From: Pseudoramibacter alactolyticus ATCC 23263
GTDB taxonomy: Bacteria > Bacillota > Clostridia > Eubacteriales > Eubacteriaceae
Direction: 5' to 3'
Assembly (NCBI RefSeq): GCF_000185505.1
Contig: NZ_GL622359.1
Span: forward strand, 405,631-469,630
DNA length: 64,000 bases
Part shown: positions 57,021-64,000 of the stretch, one piece after another
Layout: the number at the start of each line of letters is the position of its first letter
Numbering within the stretch: the first letter of the stretch is position 1
Translations under genes and position numbers: made by a program
The notes under the pieces: model-generated
What the model was told of the DNA's origin: nothing
Seen by the model: the letters and a program-made list of their open reading frames with translations, nothing else
The model's database searches: none

Positions 57021-57677
57021 ATGAAACAAGAACAATCGTTTATCAATACTGATCAATGGCTTCAAACAATCAAAGATAAATGGCGTCACCGAACGCCAGG
57101 ATATTTGTCGCGCATTCGGCATGGAACAGCCGCCGTGGTGATCCCTTTAATTGAAACAGACCGAGGCGTCGAAATTTTGTATGAAGTACGCTCCGATGCA
57201 TTGATGACACAGCCCGGGGAAGTGAGCTTTCCCGGCGGGAAAATTGAAGCAGGAGAAAAACCAGAAGCAGCAGCCGTTCGGGAAACGATGGAAGAATTGA
57301 TGATCGAACAGGATCAGATCGAAATATTGGCGCCAATGGATGGGGAGAACGGGCCGTCCGGAGCGCCTATTTGGCCCTTTGTCGGGATGCTTCGCGATTT
57401 TGAAGGGACATTTTCCAAAGATGAAGTCGATCATCTATTCTCAATTCCGATAAATTGGTTTTTAAAACACGAACCGCTCAAACATAAGGCCGCAATGGTG
57501 ACATTAACCGATCCGGATTTTCCTTATGACCTGCTTCCCGGCGGAAGGGATTATCAATTTAAAAAAAGATATCGGGATATTTTATTTTATCAGACGGAAG
57601 AAGCGGTGATTTGGGGGGTCACGGCGCAAATGACCTATTCTTTCGTTCAATTTTTGAAATCAAAGAATATGGTATAG
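57021..57677 (+). CDS. Nudix hydrolase, CoA-pyrophosphatase-like (NudL)
   Basis: A 218-residue Nudix enzyme. The Nudix box is GGKIEAGEKPEAAAVRETMEELMI. It is preceded by LMTQPGEVSFPGG, matching the CoA-specific LLTxRS/QPGEVSFPGG signature of NUDT7/NudL enzymes that split CoA into phosphopantetheine and ADP. Two tRNA genes separate it from coaE, so CoA synthesis and turnover genes are near neighbours. It is the last intact core gene before the decaying region. Confidence 0.9.
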   Translation: MKQEQSFINTDQWLQTIKDKWRHRTPGYLSRIRHGTAAVVIPLIETDRGVEILYEVRSDALMTQPGEVSFPGGKIEAGEKPEAAAVRETMEELMIEQDQIEILAPMDGENGPSGAPIWPFVGMLRDFEGTFSKDEVDHLFSIPINWFLKHEPLKHKAAMVTLTDPDFPYDLLPGGRDYQFKKRYRDILFYQTEEAVIWGVTAQMTYSFVQFLKSKNMV

Positions 57678-57745
57678 AAATGTTGTTCCGAAGGGGATTA
57701 ACACCTAATAAGACAGGGGAAATAATCTGTGCGGAAATGAGCCTT

Positions 57746-57888
57746 AGAACAGGTTAAACAGCTCTTTATGAACGGTTAAGCAGTTTAAGCAGAGATGGTG
57801 ATATTCAAGGGTGAAGGCAATTCAGTCGTCAATTTGGAAAAAAGTTTTTAGAAAATGATGTAAAAAGAAACGGATTTTTGAACCTTTG
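57746..57888 (+). pseudogene. Remnant of a large serine recombinase (N-terminal end)
   Basis: Reads TALYERLS (holding the catalytic-serine motif of TnpX-type recombinases), an apparent 9-base tandem duplication (TTAAGCAGT/TTAAGCAG) giving SSLSRDGDIQG, then after a one-base frame change EGNSVVNLEKKFLEN and VKRNGF. The order matches the family pattern ALYERLSRDD..GESNSI.NQK..LE. The rest of the gene is gone. This suggests that the region that follows came in on an integrative or transposable element. Confidence 0.6.
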
Positions 57889-58360
57889 CGGAACGCCAAG
57901 ATGAATACAAGAAAATGCGTTTATCAAAAGGGTTAGATAGCTTGAAAGTGGGAGTTTTTAGAGCTTGAGGGTGCTTTGGCGTCATTTTTGCGTTTAGTTT
58001 ACGGAATCTGGCGACAGCATTCGCTGCTGAGTTTGATGGTAGCGGCGGAGAAAACAACAACAAAAATTTGACAACGCATTCTGACAACAGCATCAAGCAG
58101 AATTGAAAAGTTTGATAACAATCTATACTGCAAATCTTGCGATAATTTCTTGAAATTTGGGAAACAACGTGCTATTCTGTTAGAAGTAGCTAACCAACGA
58201 GAAGAGGGCGGTGCCGCAAATCTGTTTCATAATAATAAATTTTAGGTTGGCAGGAAGATAATACGATAATATGGCGGACAGCGAGTCTCGGTAAGCGCCT
58301 TGAAAACGGCATATTTTTTTCGAATATTAGTTAGCTATATCTAATAAGGGGAGACTGTAT
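57889..58360 (+). other. Gene-free stretch before the hydrolase gene
   Basis: No reading frame can be supported, with stops in all frames. It ends with GGGGAGA, the ribosome binding site of the next gene, preceded by an imperfect palindrome TTAGCTATATCTAA at about 58329-58342 that might be an operator. Probably eroded remains of the mobile element. Confidence 0.4.
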
Positions 58361-59108
58361 ATGTATATCCATGAATATGGCGATAAAAAGGAGCCGACAG
58401 TTATTCTCCTTGCGCCTATGCTGATATCAGGAGAAGATTTATACAAGCTGATGAGTCCGCGCTTTAAAGGGCAGTATCATATCATTGCGCCGGATCAGGG
58501 AGGACACGGAAGAGCCGGAGCGTACATCGGTGCGGATGAGGAATACAGCGAACTGAAATGCTTTCTCCTGAAACGGGGATTCAGACAAATCTCTCTGCTA
58601 TATGGGGCTTCGCTCGGCGGCACTGTGGCATACAGACTTTTTCTTGACGCGGATTTCGAGGTGGCGCATGCATGGTTTGACGGCATCATGCTGAGCAGGC
58701 GTGCCGGGTTTGCTGAATGGTTCATGAGAAACATGTTCAGGAGCCGAAAGAAGAAGCTTGCCAGGACACATGCCGAAGTATCGGAGCGCCTTGTGAAGAT
58801 GTATGGATACGACTTTGCAAGAATGATGACGAAAAACTTTGAACGGGTCACGCTGGAGGATATCAATGCGATTTGTTATGCCTGCTGTCACTATGACCTG
58901 CGGGAGCTGACGGACAGCGAACAAAAAAAGCTGCATTTTGATTTTGGTGAAAAAGACCTTGATTTGAGATATTCAAAAAAAAACCATACCTATCTACATG
59001 CCGAAAGCGGAACTGACAATTCGCAAGGGTCATGTCCATTGCGGATACATGGCGGCGCATCTGCAGGCGTATGTGGAACAGATCGAAGCATTTATCAGGA
59101 GGACATAA
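58361..59108 (+). pseudogene. Alpha/beta hydrolase, frameshifted at an A9 run
   Basis: Residues 1 to about 205 form an alpha/beta hydrolase: IIAPDQGGHGRAG (oxyanion side), LLYGASLGGTVAYRLF (nucleophile elbow GASLG), and an aspartate-containing FGEKDLDLRY. At 58973-58981 a run of nine A breaks the frame. With eight A the protein continues TIPIYMPKAELTIRKGH and CGYMAAHLQAYVEQIEAF, the expected C-terminus with the catalytic histidine, and stops at 59106-59108, three bases before the next gene. The open frame otherwise runs to 59329 in a wrong frame over the next gene. It may be phase-variable, decayed, or a sequence error. Confidence 0.72.
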
Positions 59109-59111
59109 GCC

Positions 59112-59606
59112 ATGAAGAAACGAGAGCATTTGCCGATGCTTGGCGTGGGGCCGATATACGTTTGCGGCATAACGCTGCTGACGATTGCCGCTGTACTGGC
59201 GAGAAAGCTGGCGATTTTTTCTTCCGGCGAGTTGAAAAAGATACATATACCGCTCATGGTTTTGGGCATATGTCTGATGATACTCGGTGTTTTTATATGG
59301 ATACAGGCCGTTGTTGTATCAAGAGTTGATGACCATATCAAGAAAAATTATTTGACAACAACGGGAATATACGCGTGGGTTCGCCATCCGATTTATGCGG
59401 CTTTCATGATCCTGTGTACAGGCGTGTTGCTGATGGTCGGCAATGCTTGGTTTCTCATCCTGCCTTTTGTTTACTGGCTCTTCATGACTGTGTTGATGAA
59501 GAACACGGAGGAAAAGTGGCTGAGGCGCTTGTATGGGCAGGAATACGAAGTGTACTGCGAGCGGGTTAACCGATGTTGGCCGTGGCCGCCAAAGAAAAAT
59601 AAGTAG
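59112..59606 (+). CDS. Isoprenylcysteine carboxyl methyltransferase-like membrane protein
   Basis: A 164-residue protein with about four membrane helices (about 13-30, 43-65, 83-105, 110-130) and the ICMT/PEMT-type motif: GIYAWVRHPIYAAFMI, then E-KWLRRLYGQEYEVYCERVNRCWP. Such enzymes methylate small molecules or lipids with SAM, but the bacterial substrate is unknown. An AGGAGG site overlaps the end of the hydrolase frame, so the two genes form an operon. Confidence 0.85.
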   Translation: MKKREHLPMLGVGPIYVCGITLLTIAAVLARKLAIFSSGELKKIHIPLMVLGICLMILGVFIWIQAVVVSRVDDHIKKNYLTTTGIYAWVRHPIYAAFMILCTGVLLMVGNAWFLILPFVYWLFMTVLMKNTEEKWLRRLYGQEYEVYCERVNRCWPWPPKKNK

Positions 59607-60300
59607 GCTGAAATGATGCCGCACAAGGGAGAACGTACACACCAATTTTCCATGTCTCTGTTCACGCAATATCTGATAGAAAAGTATGCAAGAAGTTTCA
59701 TGAAGCCTATTTCTATTGCGTGTGAAAACGATTATTTGATACTTGCTGCTCATCTCGTCGTGGCTCCGTAGGGTTATATGTTGGCAATCGGCGGCGATAC
59801 ATGTGATGATCGGATCGTTTCGGACGGAGTAAAAGGTCCGAAGAGAGGTACGAGATGAAAAAATAACATGACGACAAAGGATTCTGTTTGCAGTTCCGGG
59901 CTTGCGAATTACAGCGGCATCATGCGTATACATACCGGCTTGAGTATGCTGCCTGTGGTATTCAATGCAAGTACGGCGGACTCAGATACGGTCGGTCGGC
60001 AGCACATCGTCCTGCTTTTTACGATTGTATGGTGTCATTCTCTTGGGCAAACACACCATTCATATTGTGCGTTTCGATCCGGATGTTATCAGCAGCAGGA
60101 ATGACAATGGGCACATGTCCGTGCGGAATTATAATATCGGATTAAAAAGGCTGGATAAAAACCGTACGAGGTACGCAGACCGGGCAGAAATAGATACAGG
60201 CTGGAAGGCGGTATTCGTTTGGCTGTGGGTAAATGCTTTTTATACATACCGGCAGAGAAGATGGATACGTCCTGTTGGAGTGGTGAGGAGGCGGAAAAAA
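59607..60300 (+). other. Stretch of decayed coding sequence, family not recognised
   Basis: Fragments in different frames, none with a convincing start. The longest readable end is GLKRLDKNRTRYADRAEIDTG followed by a tryptophan-rich FVWLWVNAFYTYRQRRW (about 60141-60275), which looks like the C-terminus of a real protein I cannot name. Upstream frames are broken by stops. Confidence 0.4.
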
Positions 60301-60794
60301 TGATTACAACAGTTATTTTATCCATTGTTGCGACGGCGGGTCTGTTTTTGCTGCTGCTGTCCGCCGTGGCGTTTATACAGGACAAACGCTTCTTTGCGTC
60401 TGCACCAAAGGAAATACAGGCGGTGATAAAGGAAAGAAAAGAACGTTTTCCTGGCGCCCATGCGCTTGGCTGGCTGCTGATGGCGCTGTCTTTAATGATT
60501 ATGTGGTTGGCGCGTTTGCCTTTGGCGGCTGGGACGGCATCATAAAGGGGTTTACCTTTTGGCAATTCTTCCAGAGGTTTTTGACCATGCTGTGGCTTCT
60601 AAAAGCTTTTGATATCTTGTTTTTTGACCCGTTTCTGCTTTGCCACAGCAATTTTTTTCCGCATTTTTACCCGGAAATAAAAGAATATGTGGGACCGCAG
60701 TAGTTCGGGTTTAACCGTCAATCGCATATGATACAGATTGCTGTGTGCCCGGCGGTTGCCCTGCTATCAGCCGCATGTACTCTGTTCTTTTAGA
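60301..60794 (+). pseudogene. Small integral membrane protein, frameshifted
   Basis: Starts MITTVILSIVATAGLFLLLL with a membrane helix, then a soluble KEIQAVIKERKERFPGAHALGW piece and a second helix. A frame change at about 60500-60515 leads to GGWDGIIKGFTFWQFFQRFL, an aromatic-rich helix and HSNFFPHFYPEIKEYVGPQ. An in-frame TAG (60701-60703) and the rest (FGFNRQSHMIQ) follow. At least two inactivating changes. Function unknown. Confidence 0.6.
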
Positions 60795-60825
60795 ATGGAA
60801 GTTACACAGAAGCAGAGACGAAACA

Positions 60826-61353
60826 ATGATTGAAATCGAAAGGAATACGCTGATGGAAATGCCGGTTATGCCGCTGTATGGCAGGGCTGTTTGCTTAAAA
60901 AGGTATTCGGATATCTTTAAAGACGGCAGTGCAGAGCAGGTTATCGGGAATATCCATTTTGATTTCAGCCAGGCCGGAGGACGGTCTGTTTGTTATCAGC
61001 GGAGGCATGCTCATATATTTTTATATCCGAACAAATAAAGCCTTTGTTTGTCCATCTTGCCGAACGGTTTCCTGGCGGCAGCATTTCCTTTGATGCGGAA
61101 AATCAAAAAGGTGTGAAGTCTAATAAAATTATTCGCAAGAGCGGCAATACCGATTCGCTGGTTGTGCTTGCGGTTGATAATGCGGCGTTGATGTTTGCAC
61201 CATGGACAAACAAGTTCGAAAAAGTAACCACCTTTGCAACCCCGCCGGAAAAAAGTTGGGAACGAGAGAAAAATTGCGTTTTTTACCAAGATCATGCTAA
61301 AAATGGCATTCAAAATGGGGTTCCTGAAGTTCGTGGAGAATTCATTCGTATAA
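60826..61353 (+). pseudogene. PPM1/leucine-carboxyl-methyltransferase-like SAM methyltransferase, deleted
   Basis: The N-terminus reads MPLYGRAVCLKRYSDIFKDG and SAEQVIGNIHFDFS, as in bacterial LCM-family methyltransferases. The SAM-binding core that should follow is missing. The sequence resumes in other frames with FVISGGMLIYF, HLAERFPGGSISFDAENQKGVKSNKII and a C-terminal MAFKMGFLKFVENSFV ending at 61351-61353. An internal deletion plus frameshifts make it inactive. Confidence 0.7.
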
Positions 61354-61386
61354 GATGCCAAAACGTTGAAAAGGAGAAATTTGATT

Positions 61387-62010
61387 ATGGGACTGATGAA
61401 AAAATTTTTTAACCAGACAAGGAAGCCTGAGGGAAAACTTGGGAAAATGATGCTCTCCGGTATGAATTCTGGCCATGCAAAGCTGGCAGACTGGGGTATG
61501 GAACATTTGCCGAAGATACAGCCCAAAAATGTGGTTGATCTTGGCTGCGGCGCAGGAAGAAATGCAGGCGAGCTTCTGAAAAAATATTTGGAGGCTCATG
61601 TGCTTGCGGTTGATTATTCGCCGCTGTCTGTTGAGAAAGCGAAGAAATACAATAATGCGGAAATTTCCGCAGGCAGATGCGCGGTGCAGCAGGGTGATGT
61701 TTCTAAGCTTAACCTCTCTACGGCATCTTTTGAGCTTGCTACAGCTTTTGAGACAATATATTTCTGGCCGGGACTTGAAAATTGTTTTTCCCAAGTTATT
61801 AACATTCTGAAACCGGGCGGGTATTTTATGATTTGCAATGAGTCGGACGGAATTGATGCCGTAAGCAAAAAATTTGAGCGCATCATTGAAGGCATGAAGT
61901 GCTACACACCGAGTGAAATCGAAGCTGCATTAAAGACGGCAGGATTTTCCGAGACAACGAGCGATCATCATCCGTCAAAGCCATGGATTACGGTGTTGGC
62001 AAGAAAATGA
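61387..62010 (+). CDS. Class I SAM-dependent methyltransferase
   Basis: A 207-residue methyltransferase. Motif I is VVDLGCGAGRNAGELLKK, motif post-I is VLAVDYSPLSVEKAK, and the acidic motif lies in GDVSKLNL; the post-core region reads INILKPGGYFMICNESDG. Type-11/25 fold, substrate unknown. ATG 61387 follows AAGGAG. It is one of the intact genes of the decaying region. Confidence 0.88.
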   Translation: MGLMKKFFNQTRKPEGKLGKMMLSGMNSGHAKLADWGMEHLPKIQPKNVVDLGCGAGRNAGELLKKYLEAHVLAVDYSPLSVEKAKKYNNAEISAGRCAVQQGDVSKLNLSTASFELATAFETIYFWPGLENCFSQVINILKPGGYFMICNESDGIDAVSKKFERIIEGMKCYTPSEIEAALKTAGFSETTSDHHPSKPWITVLARK

Positions 62011-62023
62011 AAAAAAGACATCT

Positions 62024-62214
62024 ATGAAGAAGATGGTGGATTATGCATATGATATTGCTGCCAAGAAAGAAGTTTCTGTCATTTTGGACACAGACGATAA
62101 AGACAAGAGAGAGCCCGCGATACGAGCATTTTGGGGTGAAGCTGAACAGAGTGAGAAATGGCGGGGGAAGGATTCCATATGTATGACTTGATCAGAGAAA
62201 TGCAAAGGAGATAA
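62024..62214 (+). pseudogene. C-terminal fragment of a GNAT acetyltransferase
   Basis: Reads MVDYAYDIAAKKEVSVILDTDDKDK, then by frame change RYEHFGVKLNRVRNGG and finally HMYDLIREMQRR. That is the usual end of a GNAT fold (beta-strand, YEHxGFK motif, final strand). The acetyl-CoA-binding first half is absent and two frameshifts are present, so it is dead. Confidence 0.6.
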
Positions 62215-62219
62215 TAGAA

Positions 62220-63011
62220 ATGAAACCAGATTACAAAAATTGGGTTCCGAAATCAATGTTAAAAGTTCTGGTTGCTGGAACTATAGCTGCATTTTCACTT
62301 TTTATGTTATTTGGCGTGACAGAGTTGTTTTTGCATGGAACGGCAAGAATTATTTGTGCGTTTGTCTTTGGGATTGGAACAGTTGTCCTGCTGTTTTTTT
62401 CTGCTTGGATGTTTGCTCTGCACAGAGTCTTTGACTACAACGGGAAACGCAGACTTGCCAAAACGATTGTGGATGGTTCATCGGCATATGTTGACATCCC
62501 GGAAGGTGGCATAGGGCTGGATGTAGGCTGTGGGAGCGGGGCATTGACGATTGCATGTGCAAAACGCAATCCAAAGGCGAAGATGATTGGTATAGATCGC
62601 TGGGGCAGAGAATATGCATCCTTCAGCAAGGCACTGTGTGAGAGCAATGCGGCAGTCGAGGATGTGAGGAATGTATCCTTTGCTCAAGGAAATGCGCTGA
62701 AGCTGGATTTTGAAGATGAGACTTTTGACGCGGTCACCAGTAATTATGTTTATCACAATATCCCAAGCAACGACAGGCAGGCTATTCTGCTGGAGACGCT
62801 CCGGATTTTAAAAAAGGGCGGCACTTTTGCCATCCACGATCTTTTTTCAAAAGCGAGATACGGGGATATGCAGTCCTTTATCGGTCAATTGAAGGATTTG
62901 GGGTACGAAAAAGTGGAGCTGATCGATACGGCCAACGGAATGTTCATTGGCAAAACAGAGTCGCGGTGGCTGGGACTTTCCGGTTCGGCACTGCTGGTCG
63001 GGAAGAAATAA
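62220..63011 (+). CDS. Membrane-anchored class I SAM methyltransferase
   Basis: A 263-residue protein. Two membrane helices (about 13-36 and 42-66) precede a class I methyltransferase domain: GIGLDVGCGSGALTIACAKRNP (motif I), MIGIDRWG, then VTSNYVYHNIP and ETLRILKKGGTFAIHD. The membrane anchor suggests a lipid or membrane-associated substrate; this is inference. AAGGAG lies before the ATG. Confidence 0.87.
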   Translation: MKPDYKNWVPKSMLKVLVAGTIAAFSLFMLFGVTELFLHGTARIICAFVFGIGTVVLLFFSAWMFALHRVFDYNGKRRLAKTIVDGSSAYVDIPEGGIGLDVGCGSGALTIACAKRNPKAKMIGIDRWGREYASFSKALCESNAAVEDVRNVSFAQGNALKLDFEDETFDAVTSNYVYHNIPSNDRQAILLETLRILKKGGTFAIHDLFSKARYGDMQSFIGQLKDLGYEKVELIDTANGMFIGKTESRWLGLSGSALLVGKK

Positions 63012-63386
63012 GCGAAGGAGGCTCTTTTGTGAAATATGTTATTAGCTATTTTTGATCCGGCGGCGGAGCGTATCTGCTTTCGGCTGGATTATGACTTTGA
63101 GACGAAAAGAAACCGGATAGGAAAATTCACTGAGAAATTTCTTTGTCGGCAATTTTATTAAGAGTATTCCCAAGCGGTGTTTGGGAAGCTTTGCTGCTTG
63201 GTTTGGCGGGAGCGGAGGGGTTGAATCTGTCCGGAGACCGGCTTCTATCTACGCGGTGATCGCTGGGGGATCGATATAGAAAATACGTAAATGCTGGTCG
63301 GCTTGCTTTTGTAGGCGATAAAAAAAGCGGAGCAACGGATGGAAACGGCTCATGGATGAAAGAAAAAGAGGGGAGACAATGATAAG
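63012..63386 (+). other. Gene-free or decayed stretch between methyltransferase and hydrolase
   Basis: A GGAGG site precedes a GTG, but the frame closes after a few codons. Short pieces in several frames suggest an eroded gene. No family recognised. Confidence 0.35.
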
Positions 63387-64000
63387 ATGCCAAGCATACG
63401 GCACAAAATGCTCAGTGGTCTGATTCGGCTGACCGGTATAAAAAAGAGATTGGACAGGCAGGGAACAGCGTTTGATGAACTGTTGGAACGATACAGAGTA
63501 AAGCAGAAAAAACCGTTGAAAATTCCTTACGGAAAAATGTCAGATTTTCATATAGAAACGAAGGATATTGGAGGGACAACCTGTTATGCAGTGCGGGTCA
63601 AAAGATCTTTTTCGAAGAAAGGTGTTTTGTATCTGTTCGGAGGCGGCTACATTCTGCCGCCCGATCCCGGCGATATCATTCTCTGCGGACAGATTGCACA
63701 GAATTGTGATGCGGAAGTGTGGTTCCCCTTGTACCCGATGGCGCCGGAGCATCGGCTTGCAGAGACAGTACAATCCACACTGCGCGTGTACCAGGCAATG
63801 CTTGAACGATATGAAGCGGCAGATATTCGCTTTTTCGGAACGTCCTCCGGCGGAGGTCAGGCAATGGCGTTATGCGTTTATATAAAACACGAGCAAATAA
63901 ATGTGCCGCTTCCGGGAAAGCTGGTGCTGCAGTCTCCGGGTCTTCAGCTGCCGCCGAGTGAATCACAAAAAGAAGAGATGAAAAAGCGAGAAAAGATGGA
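63387..64000 (+). CDS. Alpha/beta hydrolase of the acetyl-esterase type (partial)
   Basis: About 205 residues up to the window end, still open. The oxyanion region reads LYLFGGGYILPP (HGG-type motif with G for H), the family strand AEVWFPLYPMAPEH is present, and the nucleophile elbow is GTSSGGG. This is the pattern of the hormone-sensitive-lipase/alpha-beta hydrolase_3 family. Catalytic acid and histidine would lie beyond the window. GGGGAGA precedes ATG 63387. Confidence 0.82.
   Translation, partial: MPSIRHKMLSGLIRLTGIKKRLDRQGTAFDELLERYRVKQKKPLKIPYGKMSDFHIETKDIGGTTCYAVRVKRSFSKKGVLYLFGGGYILPPDPGDIILCGQIAQNCDAEVWFPLYPMAPEHRLAETVQSTLRVYQAMLERYEAADIRFFGTSSGGGQAMALCVYIKHEQINVPLPGKLVLQSPGLQLPPSESQKEEMKKREKM

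Noticed and set aside
58361..59329. Single 322-residue hydrolase as one intact protein
   Set aside because: The last third is out of frame over the next gene and has no family similarity. The true C-terminus lies in another frame and ends at 59108.
59868..60145. Short plus-strand frames as genes
   Set aside because: Overlapping frames with no ribosome binding site and no recognisable domain, in a stretch of decayed coding sequence.
1..64000. CRISPR array or a phage defence system
   Set aside because: No regularly spaced direct repeats and no cas, restriction-endonuclease or toxin-antitoxin genes were found. The lone methyltransferase is the only defence-like gene.

Overview
The window is a bacterial chromosome segment from a low-to-moderate GC Firmicute of class Clostridia. 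An Eubacterium/Pseudoramibacter-like relative is my best guess, inferred from gene order and not proven. The gene blocks sepF-ylmH-rluD, cggR-gap-pgk-tpiA, yceD-rpmF-plsX-acpP-rnc-smc-ftsY-ylxM-ffh-rpsP-khpA-rimM-trmD-rplS-lepB-rbgA-rnhB-yraN, AGGAGG-type ribosome binding sites, SigA-type promoters with 17 bp spacers and a Cys-type glutathione peroxidase beside thioredoxin reductase all fit this.

Layout. 1-480: a promoter and a probable structured RNA of unrecognised class. 478-4815: tRNA-Pro(GGG), a HlyD-like membrane protein whose natural start seems frameshifted, PLP-binding YggS, SepF, YlmH and RluD. 4878-6517 (minus): DUF711 and ACT-domain pair. 6718-11003: glycolytic operon under its regulator CggR, with a terminator and a competing hairpin between gap and pgk. 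11036-23744: a tightly packed run, secG - orphan adenine DNA methyltransferase - rarA - M16C peptidase - D,D-carboxypeptidase - U32 peptidase - mutS2. 23818-27547: a Fur/PerR-type regulator without the usual zinc cysteines, cyclophilin, ornithine carbamoyltransferase and a phosphohexomutase. 27606-30789 (minus): DegV, ProA, a 56-residue membrane protein and a YjbQ-like protein. 30872-32472: two identical tRNA-Pro(CGG) genes followed by a dead IS200-type element and a dead ABC transporter gene. 32587-35126 (minus): M29 aminopeptidase and TmcAL. 35273-50834: ackA, then the long fatty-acid, SMC, SRP, ribosome and tRNA-maturation block. 50937-57677: trxB, gpx, tRNA genes (Pro, Met, Phe, Leu, Gly), polA, coaE and a CoA-pyrophosphatase-like Nudix gene.

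57678-64000 is different. It opens with the remnant of a large serine recombinase and continues with alpha/beta hydrolases, an isoprenylcysteine-methyltransferase-like membrane enzyme and several SAM methyltransferases. About half of these genes are frameshifted, deleted or reduced to fragments. It reads as a horizontally acquired cassette in decay, and it runs off the window end.

The core genes form the usual growth machinery (cell division, chromosome condensation, protein targeting, ribosome assembly, glycolysis ending in acetate kinase). The most interesting items are the unidentified structured RNA, the competing hairpins between gap and pgk, inverted-repeat operator candidates at ackA and yceD, the methyltransferase-rarA coupling, homopolymer frame breaks in two genes, and the decaying methyltransferase/hydrolase island. 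I did not find a clearly new defence or metabolic system.
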